A stretch of DNA of 31,423 bases from a virus. Where the stretch lies: positions 1 through 31,423 of IMG/VR virus record IMGVR_UViG_3300047564_002805; one strand, written 5' to 3'. The position numbers were made by a program, and so were the translations under genes. The notes beneath the pieces were generated by a model that was not told the DNA's origin, ran no database searches, and worked only from the letters and a program-made list of their open reading frames with translations. Positions 7,881-13,170 of the stretch are shown piece after piece (positions within the stretch are counted from its first letter, which is position 1; every line of letters starts with the position of its first letter).

Positions 7881-8054
7881 CTACCACTTAGAAGGGCAAT
7901 CGAGATCCTCAACGTATGCTTCCACACGCTCAGATGGTTCGAGTTTGAATAGCTTCTCCCAATCAATTTGATGAGGATCGAAATCACTCAGTACGTTCAT
8001 TTCCAGAGTGATCCTATAACGCTGCTTCTGTGCCTGATGATACGCAACTGACAT
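7881..8054 (-). CDS. Small hypothetical protein (57 aa), first gene of a leftward early operon
   Basis: Begins MSVAYHQAQKQRYRITLEMN and ends EDLDCPSKW; acidic C-terminal half. AAAGGAG lies nine bases upstream of the ATG, a clear Shine-Dalgarno. A sigma70-like promoter at 8082-8110 lies just upstream, so this is the first gene of the transcript running left. Function unknown. Confidence 0.8.
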   Translation of the reverse strand: MSVAYHQAQKQRYRITLEMNVLSDFDPHQIDWEKLFKLEPSERVEAYVEDLDCPSKW

Positions 8055-8081
8055 AAGTACGCTCCTTTGAGTTATGGAATC

Positions 8082-8110
8082 ATTCTATAATACTCTGAGG
8101 TAGGTGTCAA
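8082..8110 (-). promoter_or_regulatory. Strong leftward sigma70-like promoter
   Basis: Minus-strand TTGACA (8105-8110) and TAGAAT (8082-8087) with a 17-bp spacer, about 28 bp before the ATG at 8054. A CTAAATA late-like box lies just upstream (8123-8129). It diverges from the plus promoter at 8186-8214. Confidence 0.8.
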
Positions 8111-8128
8111 GTACCTGGAGAGTATTTA

Positions 8129-8183
8129 GGGGCGCTCCGGGGGATTCTGCGCGGGGATTGTGGGGATTTTGTGACGTTGGGGG
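8129..8183 (+). other. Five-run G tract, possible G-quadruplex
   Basis: G-runs at 8129-8132, 8139-8143, 8153-8156, 8162-8165 and 8179-8183 are separated by loops of 6, 9, 5 and 13 bases, in an otherwise AT-rich genome. It lies between the two divergent promoters. Three of the runs are followed by ATT, giving a GGGGATT repeat. Confidence 0.5.
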
Positions 8184-8185
8184 TC

Positions 8186-8214
8186 TAGACATTTTGGAGG
8201 AGTGCTGATATAAT
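8186..8214 (+). promoter_or_regulatory. Rightward sigma70-like promoter with extended -10
   Basis: TAGACA (8186-8191), 17-bp spacer, TATAAT (8209-8214), with TG one base before the -10. It is one of the best promoter matches in the window, yet it points into a region with no plus-strand gene for about 900 bp. A small RNA or tiny peptides are the only visible products. Confidence 0.7.
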
Positions 8215-8241
8215 GCACGCAAAGATAACGACCCCCAGAGA

Positions 8242-8303
8242 CATTTAAATGACTATAAGTTACAAGGTCTGAGAGCATTTAAATGACTATAAGTTACAAG
8301 GTC
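8242..8303. repeat. 28-bp perfect tandem direct repeat
   Basis: Copies at 8242-8269 and 8276-8303, period 34. Each begins with the palindrome CATTTAAATG and ends AAGGTC. In each copy the palindrome's ATG opens a tiny frame MTISYKV (7 codons in copy one, 11 in copy two). It is immediately downstream of the plus promoter and next to an AT-rich tract. Confidence 0.9.
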
Positions 8304-8409
8304 CAGACACACAAATGACAAGAGAGATTGATCGAACGTTTATATTTAAATTAACATTTTTAATTGATTTAATTATAATTTAACCACAATACATTTGATT
8401 TCTAAACAT

Positions 8410-8440
8410 AAAAAAAGAGAGGGATTACCAGTCCCTCTCT
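8410..8440 (-). terminator. Rho-independent terminator (leftward)
   Basis: Minus-strand hairpin AGAGAGGGA/TCCCTCTCT (9-bp stem, 7-nt loop) followed by a T-run. It ends the unit containing the 60-, 66- and 73-aa genes and shields the control region from transcription coming from the right. Confidence 0.85.
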
Positions 8441-8538
8441 ATACACCCAACCACCTAACTTATTGGAAATTATCTATACTCTACGGAAGTCACTTTCTTT
8501 ACTTACTAGAGGCAAACTCCCTTCCTCTTTATCTTGAA

Positions 8539-8712
8539 TTAGTTAAAAAAGTGTGCTAAATCTGCGAGTTCTGATGCAATCTCTTCTACATTATCTTCAG
8601 TGAGTTTGTTGATGAGTTGTTGCACGTCTTCATCAGGTACATAGAACAAATCACCATTGATTTCACTTGCTAACTCTTCAGCACGGGAGAGACATTTGAG
8701 AATCAGGGACAT
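8539..8712 (-). CDS. Small helical acidic protein (57-60 aa)
   Basis: The frame can start at 8721 (MMPMSLIL) or at ATG 8712 (MSLILKCLSRAEELASEING). I prefer 8712 because it reduces overlap with the upstream gene to 35 nt. It is helical and rich in E/D/L, ending ASELADLAHFFN. Last gene before the terminator at 8410-8440. Function unknown. Confidence 0.68.
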   Translation of the reverse strand: MSLILKCLSRAEELASEINGDLFYVPDEDVQQLINKLTEDNVEEIASELADLAHFFN

Positions 8713-8878
8713 AGGCATCATCTAGAATTGATTGAAGTTTGTTAATGTACCGTTCTGCTTTTTGTTTGATCTTGTCTCTATCGTGTGGATTATCAACCAG
8801 GAATTGTGTAAACTCAAAATCGAAAATCACATCACTACAAAGAAAACGAAGTTGAAGGATTTGAGATTCAGTCATCAT
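8678..8878 (-). CDS. Small helical hypothetical protein (65-66 aa)
   Basis: Begins (M)MTESQILQLRFLCSDVIFD; helical with a basic patch KIKQKAERYINKL. Two adjacent ATGs (8878, 8875). The start overlaps the stop of the 73-aa gene (AATGATG), implying coupling. Function unknown. Confidence 0.7.
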   Translation of the reverse strand: MMTESQILQLRFLCSDVIFDFEFTQFLVDNPHDRDKIKQKAERYINKLQSILDDAYVPDSQMSLPC

Positions 8879-9096
8879 TTCAAGTGAGGAAAGATTTGAA
8901 TTTGGAGGTTTAGTTGTTGAAGCAACTCACGAGCAAATATGATTTCACCATACTCAAATCCTGCATCAAAAGCATCATCATAACTACCACTTTCTGAAGG
9001 TGAGTAATCATCACCATACGCTTCATAACAATGCTTACTATGTGCGGTTTCTTTAAGTTTTAGAAGAAGGAATTGGAGTTTTTGAGTGTCAGTCAT
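8875..9096 (-). CDS. Small hypothetical protein (73 aa)
   Basis: Begins MTDTQKLQFLLLKLKETAHS, with an acidic centre DDYSPSESGSYDDAFDAGFE and a helical end. The pattern DAGFEYGEIIFARELL resembles other small cyanophage proteins. It is divergent from the HNH gene, which begins just to its right. Function unknown. Confidence 0.72.
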   Translation of the reverse strand: MTDTQKLQFLLLKLKETAHSKHCYEAYGDDYSPSESGSYDDAFDAGFEYGEIIFARELLQQLNLQIQIFPHLK

Positions 9097-9110
9097 TTGT
9101 GGAGATGTGG

Positions 9111-9121
9111 TATAATAAATA
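9111..9121 (+). promoter_or_regulatory. Late-type promoter for the HNH gene
   Basis: TATAAT and AATAAATA overlap here (9111-9116 and 9114-9121). No -35 is found at 17 bp, so a T4-type late promoter is the better reading. It implies that translation starts at ATG 9141 or 9144 rather than 9099. Confidence 0.55.
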
Positions 9122-9140
9122 CTACAAAGTTAGGTATTTA

Positions 9141-9638
9141 ATGATGAAAGAGCATCCTCTTTACAATAACATTTTAGTGTCGAAAGATGGGAGCATTTAT
9201 AGTACAGGAAAGAACTACAAATCACCTCGCAAACTAAAAGAAAGTGTGGATGAAAGAGGTTATGCAAGAGTGAGAATACAAGTCGGGTTGTATAATCAAA
9301 AGTTGAGAGCAGTTCATAGATTAGTAGCAGAAACTTACTTACCTAATCCACATAATCTATCAGATGTTCACCATAGAGATGATAACCCAACAAACAACAG
9401 TTTAGATAATTTAGAGTGGGTAACTCATAAACAAAACTGTGAACTTTCAAGAGACAACATTGGTAGAAACAAAGCGGCAGAATGGAAGATTTTACACATA
9501 GAAACCAATGAAACTTTTGTGATAAAAAACCTTGCTAAATGGTGCGAAGAAAATAACTTGAATAGGTCAAATCTTCATAAGACATTAACAAAGGTAAATC
9601 ATCACAAAGGTTACAAGATTTTAGAAAAACTTAGTTGA
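9141..9638 (+). CDS. Free-standing HNH homing-type endonuclease
   Basis: 165 residues from ATG 9141 (AGG seven bases upstream). The frame is open to 9099, but that start would precede the promoter. The N-terminal region (KDGSIYSTGK...AVHRLVAETYLP) is NUMOD4-like. The HNH core is HHRDDNPTNNSLDNLEW (residues 77-93), with the His pair and Asn typical of the HNH_3 type. The C-terminus resembles a NUMOD1-type DNA-binding helix (KNLAKWCEENNLNRSNL). It is the only gene opposed to its neighbours and overlaps the convergent 104-aa gene by 8 nt, as expected for an intruding mobile gene. It likely nicks or cuts allelic sites of related phages. Confidence 0.9.
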   Translation: MMKEHPLYNNILVSKDGSIYSTGKNYKSPRKLKESVDERGYARVRIQVGLYNQKLRAVHRLVAETYLPNPHNLSDVHHRDDNPTNNSLDNLEWVTHKQNCELSRDNIGRNKAAEWKILHIETNETFVIKNLAKWCEENNLNRSNLHKTLTKVNHHKGYKILEKLS

Positions 9639-9945
9639 GTTTCATTCCATTGTTGAAAGGAACTGGACCTCCTTCACAGTTAAGAAACCACTCACCTTTC
9701 TTCTGAAAGACATATTCAACTCCTGTACCGTGGGAAGAAAGAATAGCGTTAATTCTGCTTTTAGTTGTTGCAGTTTGATGTCCGCCATCGAACAGTTCCA
9801 GCCAAGTATCACCTACCATCGCAATCAGATTGCTATACAGATAGACGAAACTTACACCTTCAATGTTGATGACTTGAGTGTTGTCCTTTTTCCAATCAAT
9901 CTCTTGGGAGATTGCGCGGTTCATTTGTGCTTCGATCTTACGCAT
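9631..9945 (-). CDS. Conserved small phage protein (104 aa)
   Basis: Begins MRKIEAQMNRAISQEIDWKK and contains LFDGGHQTATTKSRINAIL (about residues 52-70), a pattern I recall from a protein widespread in cyanophages. It is soluble, alpha/beta. No Shine-Dalgarno; element copy 3 lies 23 nt upstream of the ATG. Convergent with the HNH gene. Function unknown. Confidence 0.82.
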   Translation of the reverse strand: MRKIEAQMNRAISQEIDWKKDNTQVINIEGVSFVYLYSNLIAMVGDTWLELFDGGHQTATTKSRINAILSSHGTGVEYVFQKKGEWFLNCEGGPVPFNNGMKLN

Positions 9946-9968
9946 TTTGTGGTTGGGGATTGTGATCT

Positions 9969-10001
9969 ATACTACTGGGACACTTTGGGCGTCCCCCCTT
10001 T
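9969..10001 (-). promoter_or_regulatory. SD-hairpin element, copy 3 (leader type)
   Basis: Minus strand: AAAGGGGGG, GGAC-GCCCAAAGT-GTCC, then CAGTAGTATAGA. The ATG of the 104-aa gene is 23 nt beyond. It lies three bases after the stop of the 95-aa gene. Confidence 0.8.
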
Positions 10002-10004
10002 GAT

Positions 10005-10292
10005 TCAGTTACGAAATGCACCCAGAGAGTTAAACTTCGACCAGATGTTTTTCTCTGCGATACGCTTACCGTCAACTTGGAAAGTATAACGGAGTTGTCC
10101 TTTTACAGTCTTGGAAACTTTACAGGTGAGGCAAATCTCACCGTCACGATTACCATTCCAATCATACTTTGCGAAGTAGTGATGGCAAACTCCATCGAGG
10201 CAATAGTCAACAACACCATTGCGTTGTTGATAGTTTTCCAGAGCAAGTTGCTCCGTGAGTTTGATGGAATCGAAGAGGTCGTTGGTTGTCAT
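10005..10292 (-). CDS. Putative zinc-binding small protein (95 aa)
   Basis: Begins MTTNDLFDSIKLTEQLALEN. Cys31, Cys36, His37, His38, Cys54 and Cys57 (CLDGVCHH...CLTC) could form a zinc site. The C-terminal half is beta-rich. The ATG is fused to element copy 4. Function unknown; nucleic-acid or protein binding is only a guess. Confidence 0.78.
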   Translation of the reverse strand: MTTNDLFDSIKLTEQLALENYQQRNGVVDYCLDGVCHHYFAKYDWNGNRDGEICLTCKVSKTVKGQLRYTFQVDGKRIAEKNIWSKFNSLGAFRN

Positions 10293-10323
10293 ACTACTAG
10301 GACACTTTGCACGTCCCCCCTTT
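10293..10323 (-). promoter_or_regulatory. SD-hairpin element, copy 4 (ATG-fused type)
   Basis: Minus strand: TGAAAGGGGGG (TGA ends the 46-aa gene), GGAC-GTGCAAAGT-GTCC, TAGTAGT-ATG. Same loop as copy 1. Confidence 0.88.
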
Positions 10324-10463
10324 CATTCAACTTCTACCCACTCTCCTTCTACAGTACAAAACTCCAGCAAATAATAGTCGATTGATACACCTTCGATTGC
10401 AGCATCTTGGAGAGTTTGCTGATACTGTTCTTGTGAGAGAATGAAGAAATCAGTTTCAATCAT
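10323..10463 (-). CDS. Small acidic hypothetical protein (46 aa)
   Basis: Begins MIETDFFILSQEQYQQTLQD and ends VEGEWVEVE. Its ATG overlaps the stop of the 37-aa secreted-like peptide (ATGA). Function unknown. Confidence 0.7.
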   Translation of the reverse strand: MIETDFFILSQEQYQQTLQDAAIEGVSIDYYLLEFCTVEGEWVEVE

Positions 10464-10573
10464 TGTTGTGGTTGGATAATATCAGCGACGGTGTGTAATG
10501 TGTTGGAGGTGATGTTGCGAACTCCTGGTGAGAGTAGAAACGCAACGGTGAAAATCAGAAGAATTGTTTTCAC
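10460..10573 (-). CDS. Tiny signal-peptide-like protein (37 aa, GTG start)
   Basis: GTG at 10573 opens KTILLIFTVAFLLSPGVRN..., a basic N-terminus plus hydrophobic core like a signal peptide or single membrane anchor. It ends by ATGA overlap with the next gene. No good Shine-Dalgarno, so the start is uncertain. It is followed and preceded by small genes on the same strand. Confidence 0.5.
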   Translation of the reverse strand: MKTILLIFTVAFLLSPGVRNITSNTLHTVADIIQPQQ

Positions 10574-10608
10574 TTTGCACGGTGGTTTGAGTGTTAAACT
10601 TCTGCGGC

Positions 10609-10743
10609 TCATTTGCAGAAATTAGGATCAATGTTGCAGAATTGTTCTGCGCGTTGTTCTTGTTGTTGGTTCACAGTTGCGATAGCATTTGCACCAAACT
10701 GAATACCAAAGAAAAGTGTAGTAAACAGAAGAACAATTTTCAT
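10609..10743 (-). CDS. Small secreted-like protein with two cysteines (44 aa)
   Basis: Begins MKIVLLFTTLFFGIQFGANA, a canonical-looking signal peptide (charged n-region, hydrophobic core, ANA cleavage-type site at 18-20). The short mature part QQQEQRAEQFCNIDPNFCK has two Cys. The ATG follows the upstream stop by 3 nt. It is possibly a periplasmic or envelope peptide; the role is unknown. Confidence 0.65.
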   Translation of the reverse strand: MKIVLLFTTLFFGIQFGANAIATVNQQQEQRAEQFCNIDPNFCK

Positions 10744-10746
10744 AAA

Positions 10747-10917
10747 TCAGTCAACGACAGAGTAACAAGCAACAGAGGAAGGAATACCAGAGAGTGCTAA
10801 CGAACCATTGCGATCATCAGCATAATCTTGAGCGTCTTCTTCAGAGTAGAAAGGTCCAATATACTCGGGAGAATCGAGAGCATTGGAATCGAAACGGACG
10901 GTGAAAGTGTTAGTCAT
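10747..10917 (-). CDS. Small hypothetical protein (56 aa)
   Basis: Begins MTNTFTVRFDSNALDSPEYI; an FYSEEDAQDYADDRNGSL segment follows. The ATG at 10917 is fused to element copy 5. Function unknown. Confidence 0.75.
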   Translation of the reverse strand: MTNTFTVRFDSNALDSPEYIGPFYSEEDAQDYADDRNGSLALSGIPSSVACYSVVD

Positions 10918-10948
10918 ACTACTAGGACACTTTGGGCGTCCCCCCTTT
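10918..10948 (-). promoter_or_regulatory. SD-hairpin element, copy 5 (ATG-fused type)
   Basis: Minus strand: AAAGGGGGG, GGAC-GCCCAAAGT-GTCC, TAGTAGT-ATG, identical in core to copy 8. It follows the 47-aa gene stop by three bases. Confidence 0.88.
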
Positions 10949-10951
10949 CTA

Positions 10952-11095
10952 TCAGTTAAACTTTGCGTTCACTCCAACTACCTTACAAGTTGGGTTGCGA
11001 GCGAGTGCAGTTTCACGCGCATCTTTGGGTGTGCTAGCATACACTTCCTCAGTGAAGACTTTGCCGCCTTGATAGAGTTTAACTTCGTATTTCAT
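10952..11095 (-). CDS. Small hypothetical protein (47 aa)
   Basis: Begins MKYEVKLYQGGKVFTEEVYA, then ...STPKDARETALARNPTCKVV; a small beta-beta-alpha-beta type. ATGA overlap with the upstream 53-aa gene. Function unknown. Confidence 0.75.
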   Translation of the reverse strand: MKYEVKLYQGGKVFTEEVYASTPKDARETALARNPTCKVVGVNAKFN

Positions 11096-11253
11096 ACAGA
11101 AGGAATAACAGAGATTTCTTTAATGTTGAGACCGCAGAGTTGATTATAGACGCGATTTAGGATAAGTTTGTCTGCGGTCTTTGCGTTGGATTTCTCATAC
11201 CAAATAGTACAACATCCATCTTTAGTTTCAACCATCACGCGATAGTTTTTCAT
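11092..11253 (-). CDS. Small hypothetical protein (53 aa)
   Basis: Begins MKNYRVMVETKDGCCTIWYE; similar in size and strand pattern to the 47-aa product downstream, with which it overlaps by ATGA. It may be a distant paralogue. Function unknown. Confidence 0.72.
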   Translation of the reverse strand: MKNYRVMVETKDGCCTIWYEKSNAKTADKLILNRVYNQLCGLNIKEISVIPSV

Positions 11254-11259
11254 TTCAGT

Positions 11260-11439
11260 TCATTCACCATCAAGAGTTCCTCTATCGTATCCAATTTCTT
11301 CACCAACATCATAACCGTCACTATAACCTTCTTCGTAAAGTGCTCGGGCAAACTTCAAGAGGTTTTCTGGATTGTTTTCATCAATAGGATGAATTGCAAG
11401 AAAATGAGAAGCAAGTTTTAGAAGTTCTTCGTCTTTCAT
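11260..11439 (-). CDS. Small acidic hypothetical protein (59 aa)
   Basis: ATG at 11439 gives MKDEELLKLASHFLAIHPID. The frame extends to TTG at 11445, but ATG is preferred because it clears the upstream stop. It ends in a Gly/Asp/Tyr-rich repeat (GYSDGYDVGEEIGYDRG). Function unknown. Confidence 0.74.
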   Translation of the reverse strand: MKDEELLKLASHFLAIHPIDENNPENLLKFARALYEEGYSDGYDVGEEIGYDRGTLDGE

Positions 11440-11445
11440 AATCAA

Positions 11446-11676
11446 TCAGGCAGGAAGAACACAGAAAGTACCACACCAACCGCGAACCCATTCTAGAGTT
11501 TCACGGTAAGATGTGCGAGGGTTAGACATTTCCATCGTCTTACCATTGCGGGGATTGTGTGCTACAGCGACGAAAGAATAACCTTTGTTCTCATCACCAG
11601 ACTGTTCGATCCACATTTGGTTGACTTTACCTTCCTTCCAATTTGTATGGTAGGAGTAGATTTCAGAAACGATCAT
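11446..11676 (-). CDS. Small hypothetical protein (76 aa)
   Basis: Begins MIVSEIYSYHTNWKEGKVNQ and has RETLEWVRGWCGTFCVLPA at the end, with two Cys. No Shine-Dalgarno; element copy 6 lies in its leader. Function unknown. Confidence 0.76.
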   Translation of the reverse strand: MIVSEIYSYHTNWKEGKVNQMWIEQSGDENKGYSFVAVAHNPRNGKTMEMSNPRTSYRETLEWVRGWCGTFCVLPA

Positions 11677-11693
11677 CGGTTGAGTGTGTGCTT

Positions 11694-11726
11694 ATACTAC
11701 TAGGACACTTTGCGCGTCCCCCCTTT
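11694..11726 (-). promoter_or_regulatory. SD-hairpin element, copy 6 (leader type)
   Basis: Minus strand: AAAGGGGGG, GGAC-GCGCAAAGT-GTCC, TAGTAGTATAAGCAC. The ATG of the 76-aa gene is about 17 nt beyond the element. The TATAAGCAC extension is shared with the G-containing TGTAAGCAC of copies 12 and 13. Confidence 0.82.
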
Positions 11727-11734
11727 GCATCACT

Positions 11735-11998
11735 CTACCAAGTGCCTCTCTGAATGTGGATCTTGCGGATCTCAGCATAAATGAACCGACGCAGTTTATC
11801 ATCTGTGCTACTATCGAACGCAACATAAAGACGATTGAGATATTCATCTTGTGTGGTGCATTTGATACTCTCTTTAGAGCTCATTCCGATGTCGTTGAGT
11901 GTAGAACCTGCCTTAACACGATTTTTTCCGAAGTTCCCAGAAACCCTACCTTGTGTGCGAAGTTTAGGTTTAATCTTGGAGAGATTTGAGTAAGTCAT
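11735..11998 (-). CDS. Basic hypothetical protein (87 aa)
   Basis: Begins MTYSNLSKIKPKLRTQGRVS; the basic, Gly/Ser-rich first third is followed by a helical DEYLNRLYVAFDSSTDDKLR segment. The start overlaps the upstream stop (ATGA). Possibly nucleic-acid binding from charge alone; family unknown. Confidence 0.75.
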   Translation of the reverse strand: MTYSNLSKIKPKLRTQGRVSGNFGKNRVKAGSTLNDIGMSSKESIKCTTQDEYLNRLYVAFDSSTDDKLRRFIYAEIRKIHIQRGTW

Positions 11999-12144
11999 TC
12001 TTCCTCAGTCACAGCATCAAAAAAGAACTCATAAGTTGCAGAACCATTTACACTTGGTTTTGCACTCTTGAACCATTCAACAGGACATTCTTTCAACCAT
12101 TCATTAAAATCTATGTGCTGACTTGTGAGATTTGGTACAGTCAT
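11995..12144 (-). CDS. Small hypothetical protein (49 aa)
   Basis: Begins MTVPNLTSQHIDFNEWLKEC and ends FFDAVTEEE, containing CPVEWFKSAK. ATGA overlap with the downstream 87-aa gene and a 4-nt overlap with the upstream gene. Function unknown. Confidence 0.72.
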   Translation of the reverse strand: MTVPNLTSQHIDFNEWLKECPVEWFKSAKPSVNGSATYEFFFDAVTEEE

Positions 12145-12368
12145 CGTGCTTCAATACTGATGATTTCAATAAACATTTGAGCGAGTTCGATTTGCAACTC
12201 ATCATCTGTGATTGGGACATTAGCATCAACAAACTCCATAGAAAGTTCCATCAAAAGAGTTGTGATACGCTCGTCTTCATACACATAGTTTGCAAAGTCA
12301 CGTTTGAAACCATCACGCAGAAGTTGCAACGATTTTGTGATGCTTTGGTCTTTGGTGGTTTCAGTCAT
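12141..12368 (-). CDS. Helical hypothetical protein (75 aa)
   Basis: Start taken at ATG 12368 (MTETTKDQSITKSLQLLRDG), which overlaps the upstream stop by 8 nt; a longer frame to 12407 would overlap more. Mostly helical, acidic C-terminus (LQIELAQMFIEIISIEAR). Function unknown. Confidence 0.74.
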   Translation of the reverse strand: MTETTKDQSITKSLQLLRDGFKRDFANYVYEDERITTLLMELSMEFVDANVPITDDELQIELAQMFIEIISIEAR

Positions 12369-12582
12369 TTGGGTTGCAATCATAATTGTTGATGATGTTA
12401 CGGGCAAACTTCATAAAATCATATGAGGTCATAGTTTCAGTTTCACCGTGATCGAAACAATAACCATCCAGCATATCTGTTTGGTTGTAAGTATTCACAA
12501 TCAACAAACAAGCATCATAAAGTGCTGCCTGATGTTCTTCCTCAGAGTGAAACTGAAGTGCGTTGTAGGTAGGAATAGTCAT
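12361..12582 (-). CDS. Small hypothetical protein (73 aa)
   Basis: Start at ATG 12582 (MTIPTYNALQFHSEEEHQAA); the longer frame to 12615 runs into the upstream gene. Helical with HGETETMTSYDFMKFARNII. Function unknown. Confidence 0.74.
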   Translation of the reverse strand: MTIPTYNALQFHSEEEHQAALYDACLLIVNTYNQTDMLDGYCFDHGETETMTSYDFMKFARNIINNYDCNPND

Positions 12583-12584
12583 AA

Positions 12585-12938
12585 TCAGCGAGCGTACAGA
12601 TAAGAACCAGACCAATCAGCGTTCTCAAAACACTTCTCACGGGAAGGAATAGAGAGCAGATTGTAACGCTCACCCTTCGCAGGTGCCTTTACACTTGCAG
12701 GTTTCAATACTGAACCAGTTTTCTTATCAATAAAGGCGTGGATGCTATCACGACGGTCTCCAATATACATCCAGATTTTATGATACTTGCGACCAGAACT
12801 ATCCAGTTCATAGAAGTAACCATCGGGTGCATCTTGCTGGAGAGCATCACACAGCATCATACCATACTTAACGATGTTAAGGTAGATTGTGTTGCTTGCA
12901 TCTTTCTGTGCAGCGTATTCAGCGAGAGTGATAGTCAT
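12585..12938 (-). CDS. Conserved-looking hypothetical protein (117 aa)
   Basis: Start at ATG 12938 (MTITLAEYAAQKDASNTIYL). The middle KYHKIWMYIGDRRDSIHAFI and then KKTGSVLKPASVKAPAKGER resemble a compact beta-rich phage protein with a small basic linker. It begins 7 nt after the upstream stop and ends 2 nt before the next ATG. Function unknown. Confidence 0.8.
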   Translation of the reverse strand: MTITLAEYAAQKDASNTIYLNIVKYGMMLCDALQQDAPDGYFYELDSSGRKYHKIWMYIGDRRDSIHAFIDKKTGSVLKPASVKAPAKGERYNLLSIPSREKCFENADWSGSYLYAR

Positions 12939-12945
12939 TTTAGTT

Positions 12946-13140
12946 TCAGAGATTGTTCCAGAGAGCATTAACAACTACGTCAGCAGCACCTGCTACATTA
13001 TCACGCACAATCAGTCGCAGAGTTTCTGCACCTTGCGGATGTTTGTGCATTTCGCGGATATTATCTGCAGTGCGAGGATCATTAGCAGCATCCACAATCA
13101 TTTCAGCGATTTGGTTAATCATTTTATCGTTGGTCCTCAT
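12946..13140 (-). CDS. Small hypothetical protein (64 aa)
   Basis: True start is ATG 13140 (MRTNDKMINQIAEMIVDAAN), fused to element copy 7. The frame is open further upstream only because it reads through the element. Helical; ADNIREMHKHPQGAETLRL in the middle. Function unknown. Confidence 0.8.
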   Translation of the reverse strand: MRTNDKMINQIAEMIVDAANDPRTADNIREMHKHPQGAETLRLIVRDNVAGAADVVVNALWNNL

Positions 13141-13170
13141 ACTACTAGGACACTTTGAGCGTCCCCCCTT
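13141..13170 (-). promoter_or_regulatory. SD-hairpin element, copy 7 (ATG-fused type)
   Basis: Minus strand: TAAGGGGGG (TAA is the ligase-like gene's stop), GGAC-GCTCAAAGT-GTCC, TAGTAGT-ATG. One A fewer in the Shine-Dalgarno part than the others. Confidence 0.87.

Larger units (their letters stand above)
8111..8538. other. 430-bp non-coding divergent control region
   Basis: No convincing gene. From left to right: five runs of 4-5 G on the plus strand (8129-8183), a plus-strand promoter (8186-8214), a 28-bp perfect direct repeat (8242-8303), a tract almost devoid of G/C (8338-8395), a minus-strand terminator (8410-8440), then about 100 bases with nothing recognised. Short plus-strand reading frames exist (at most 22 codons). 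Confidence 0.7.
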
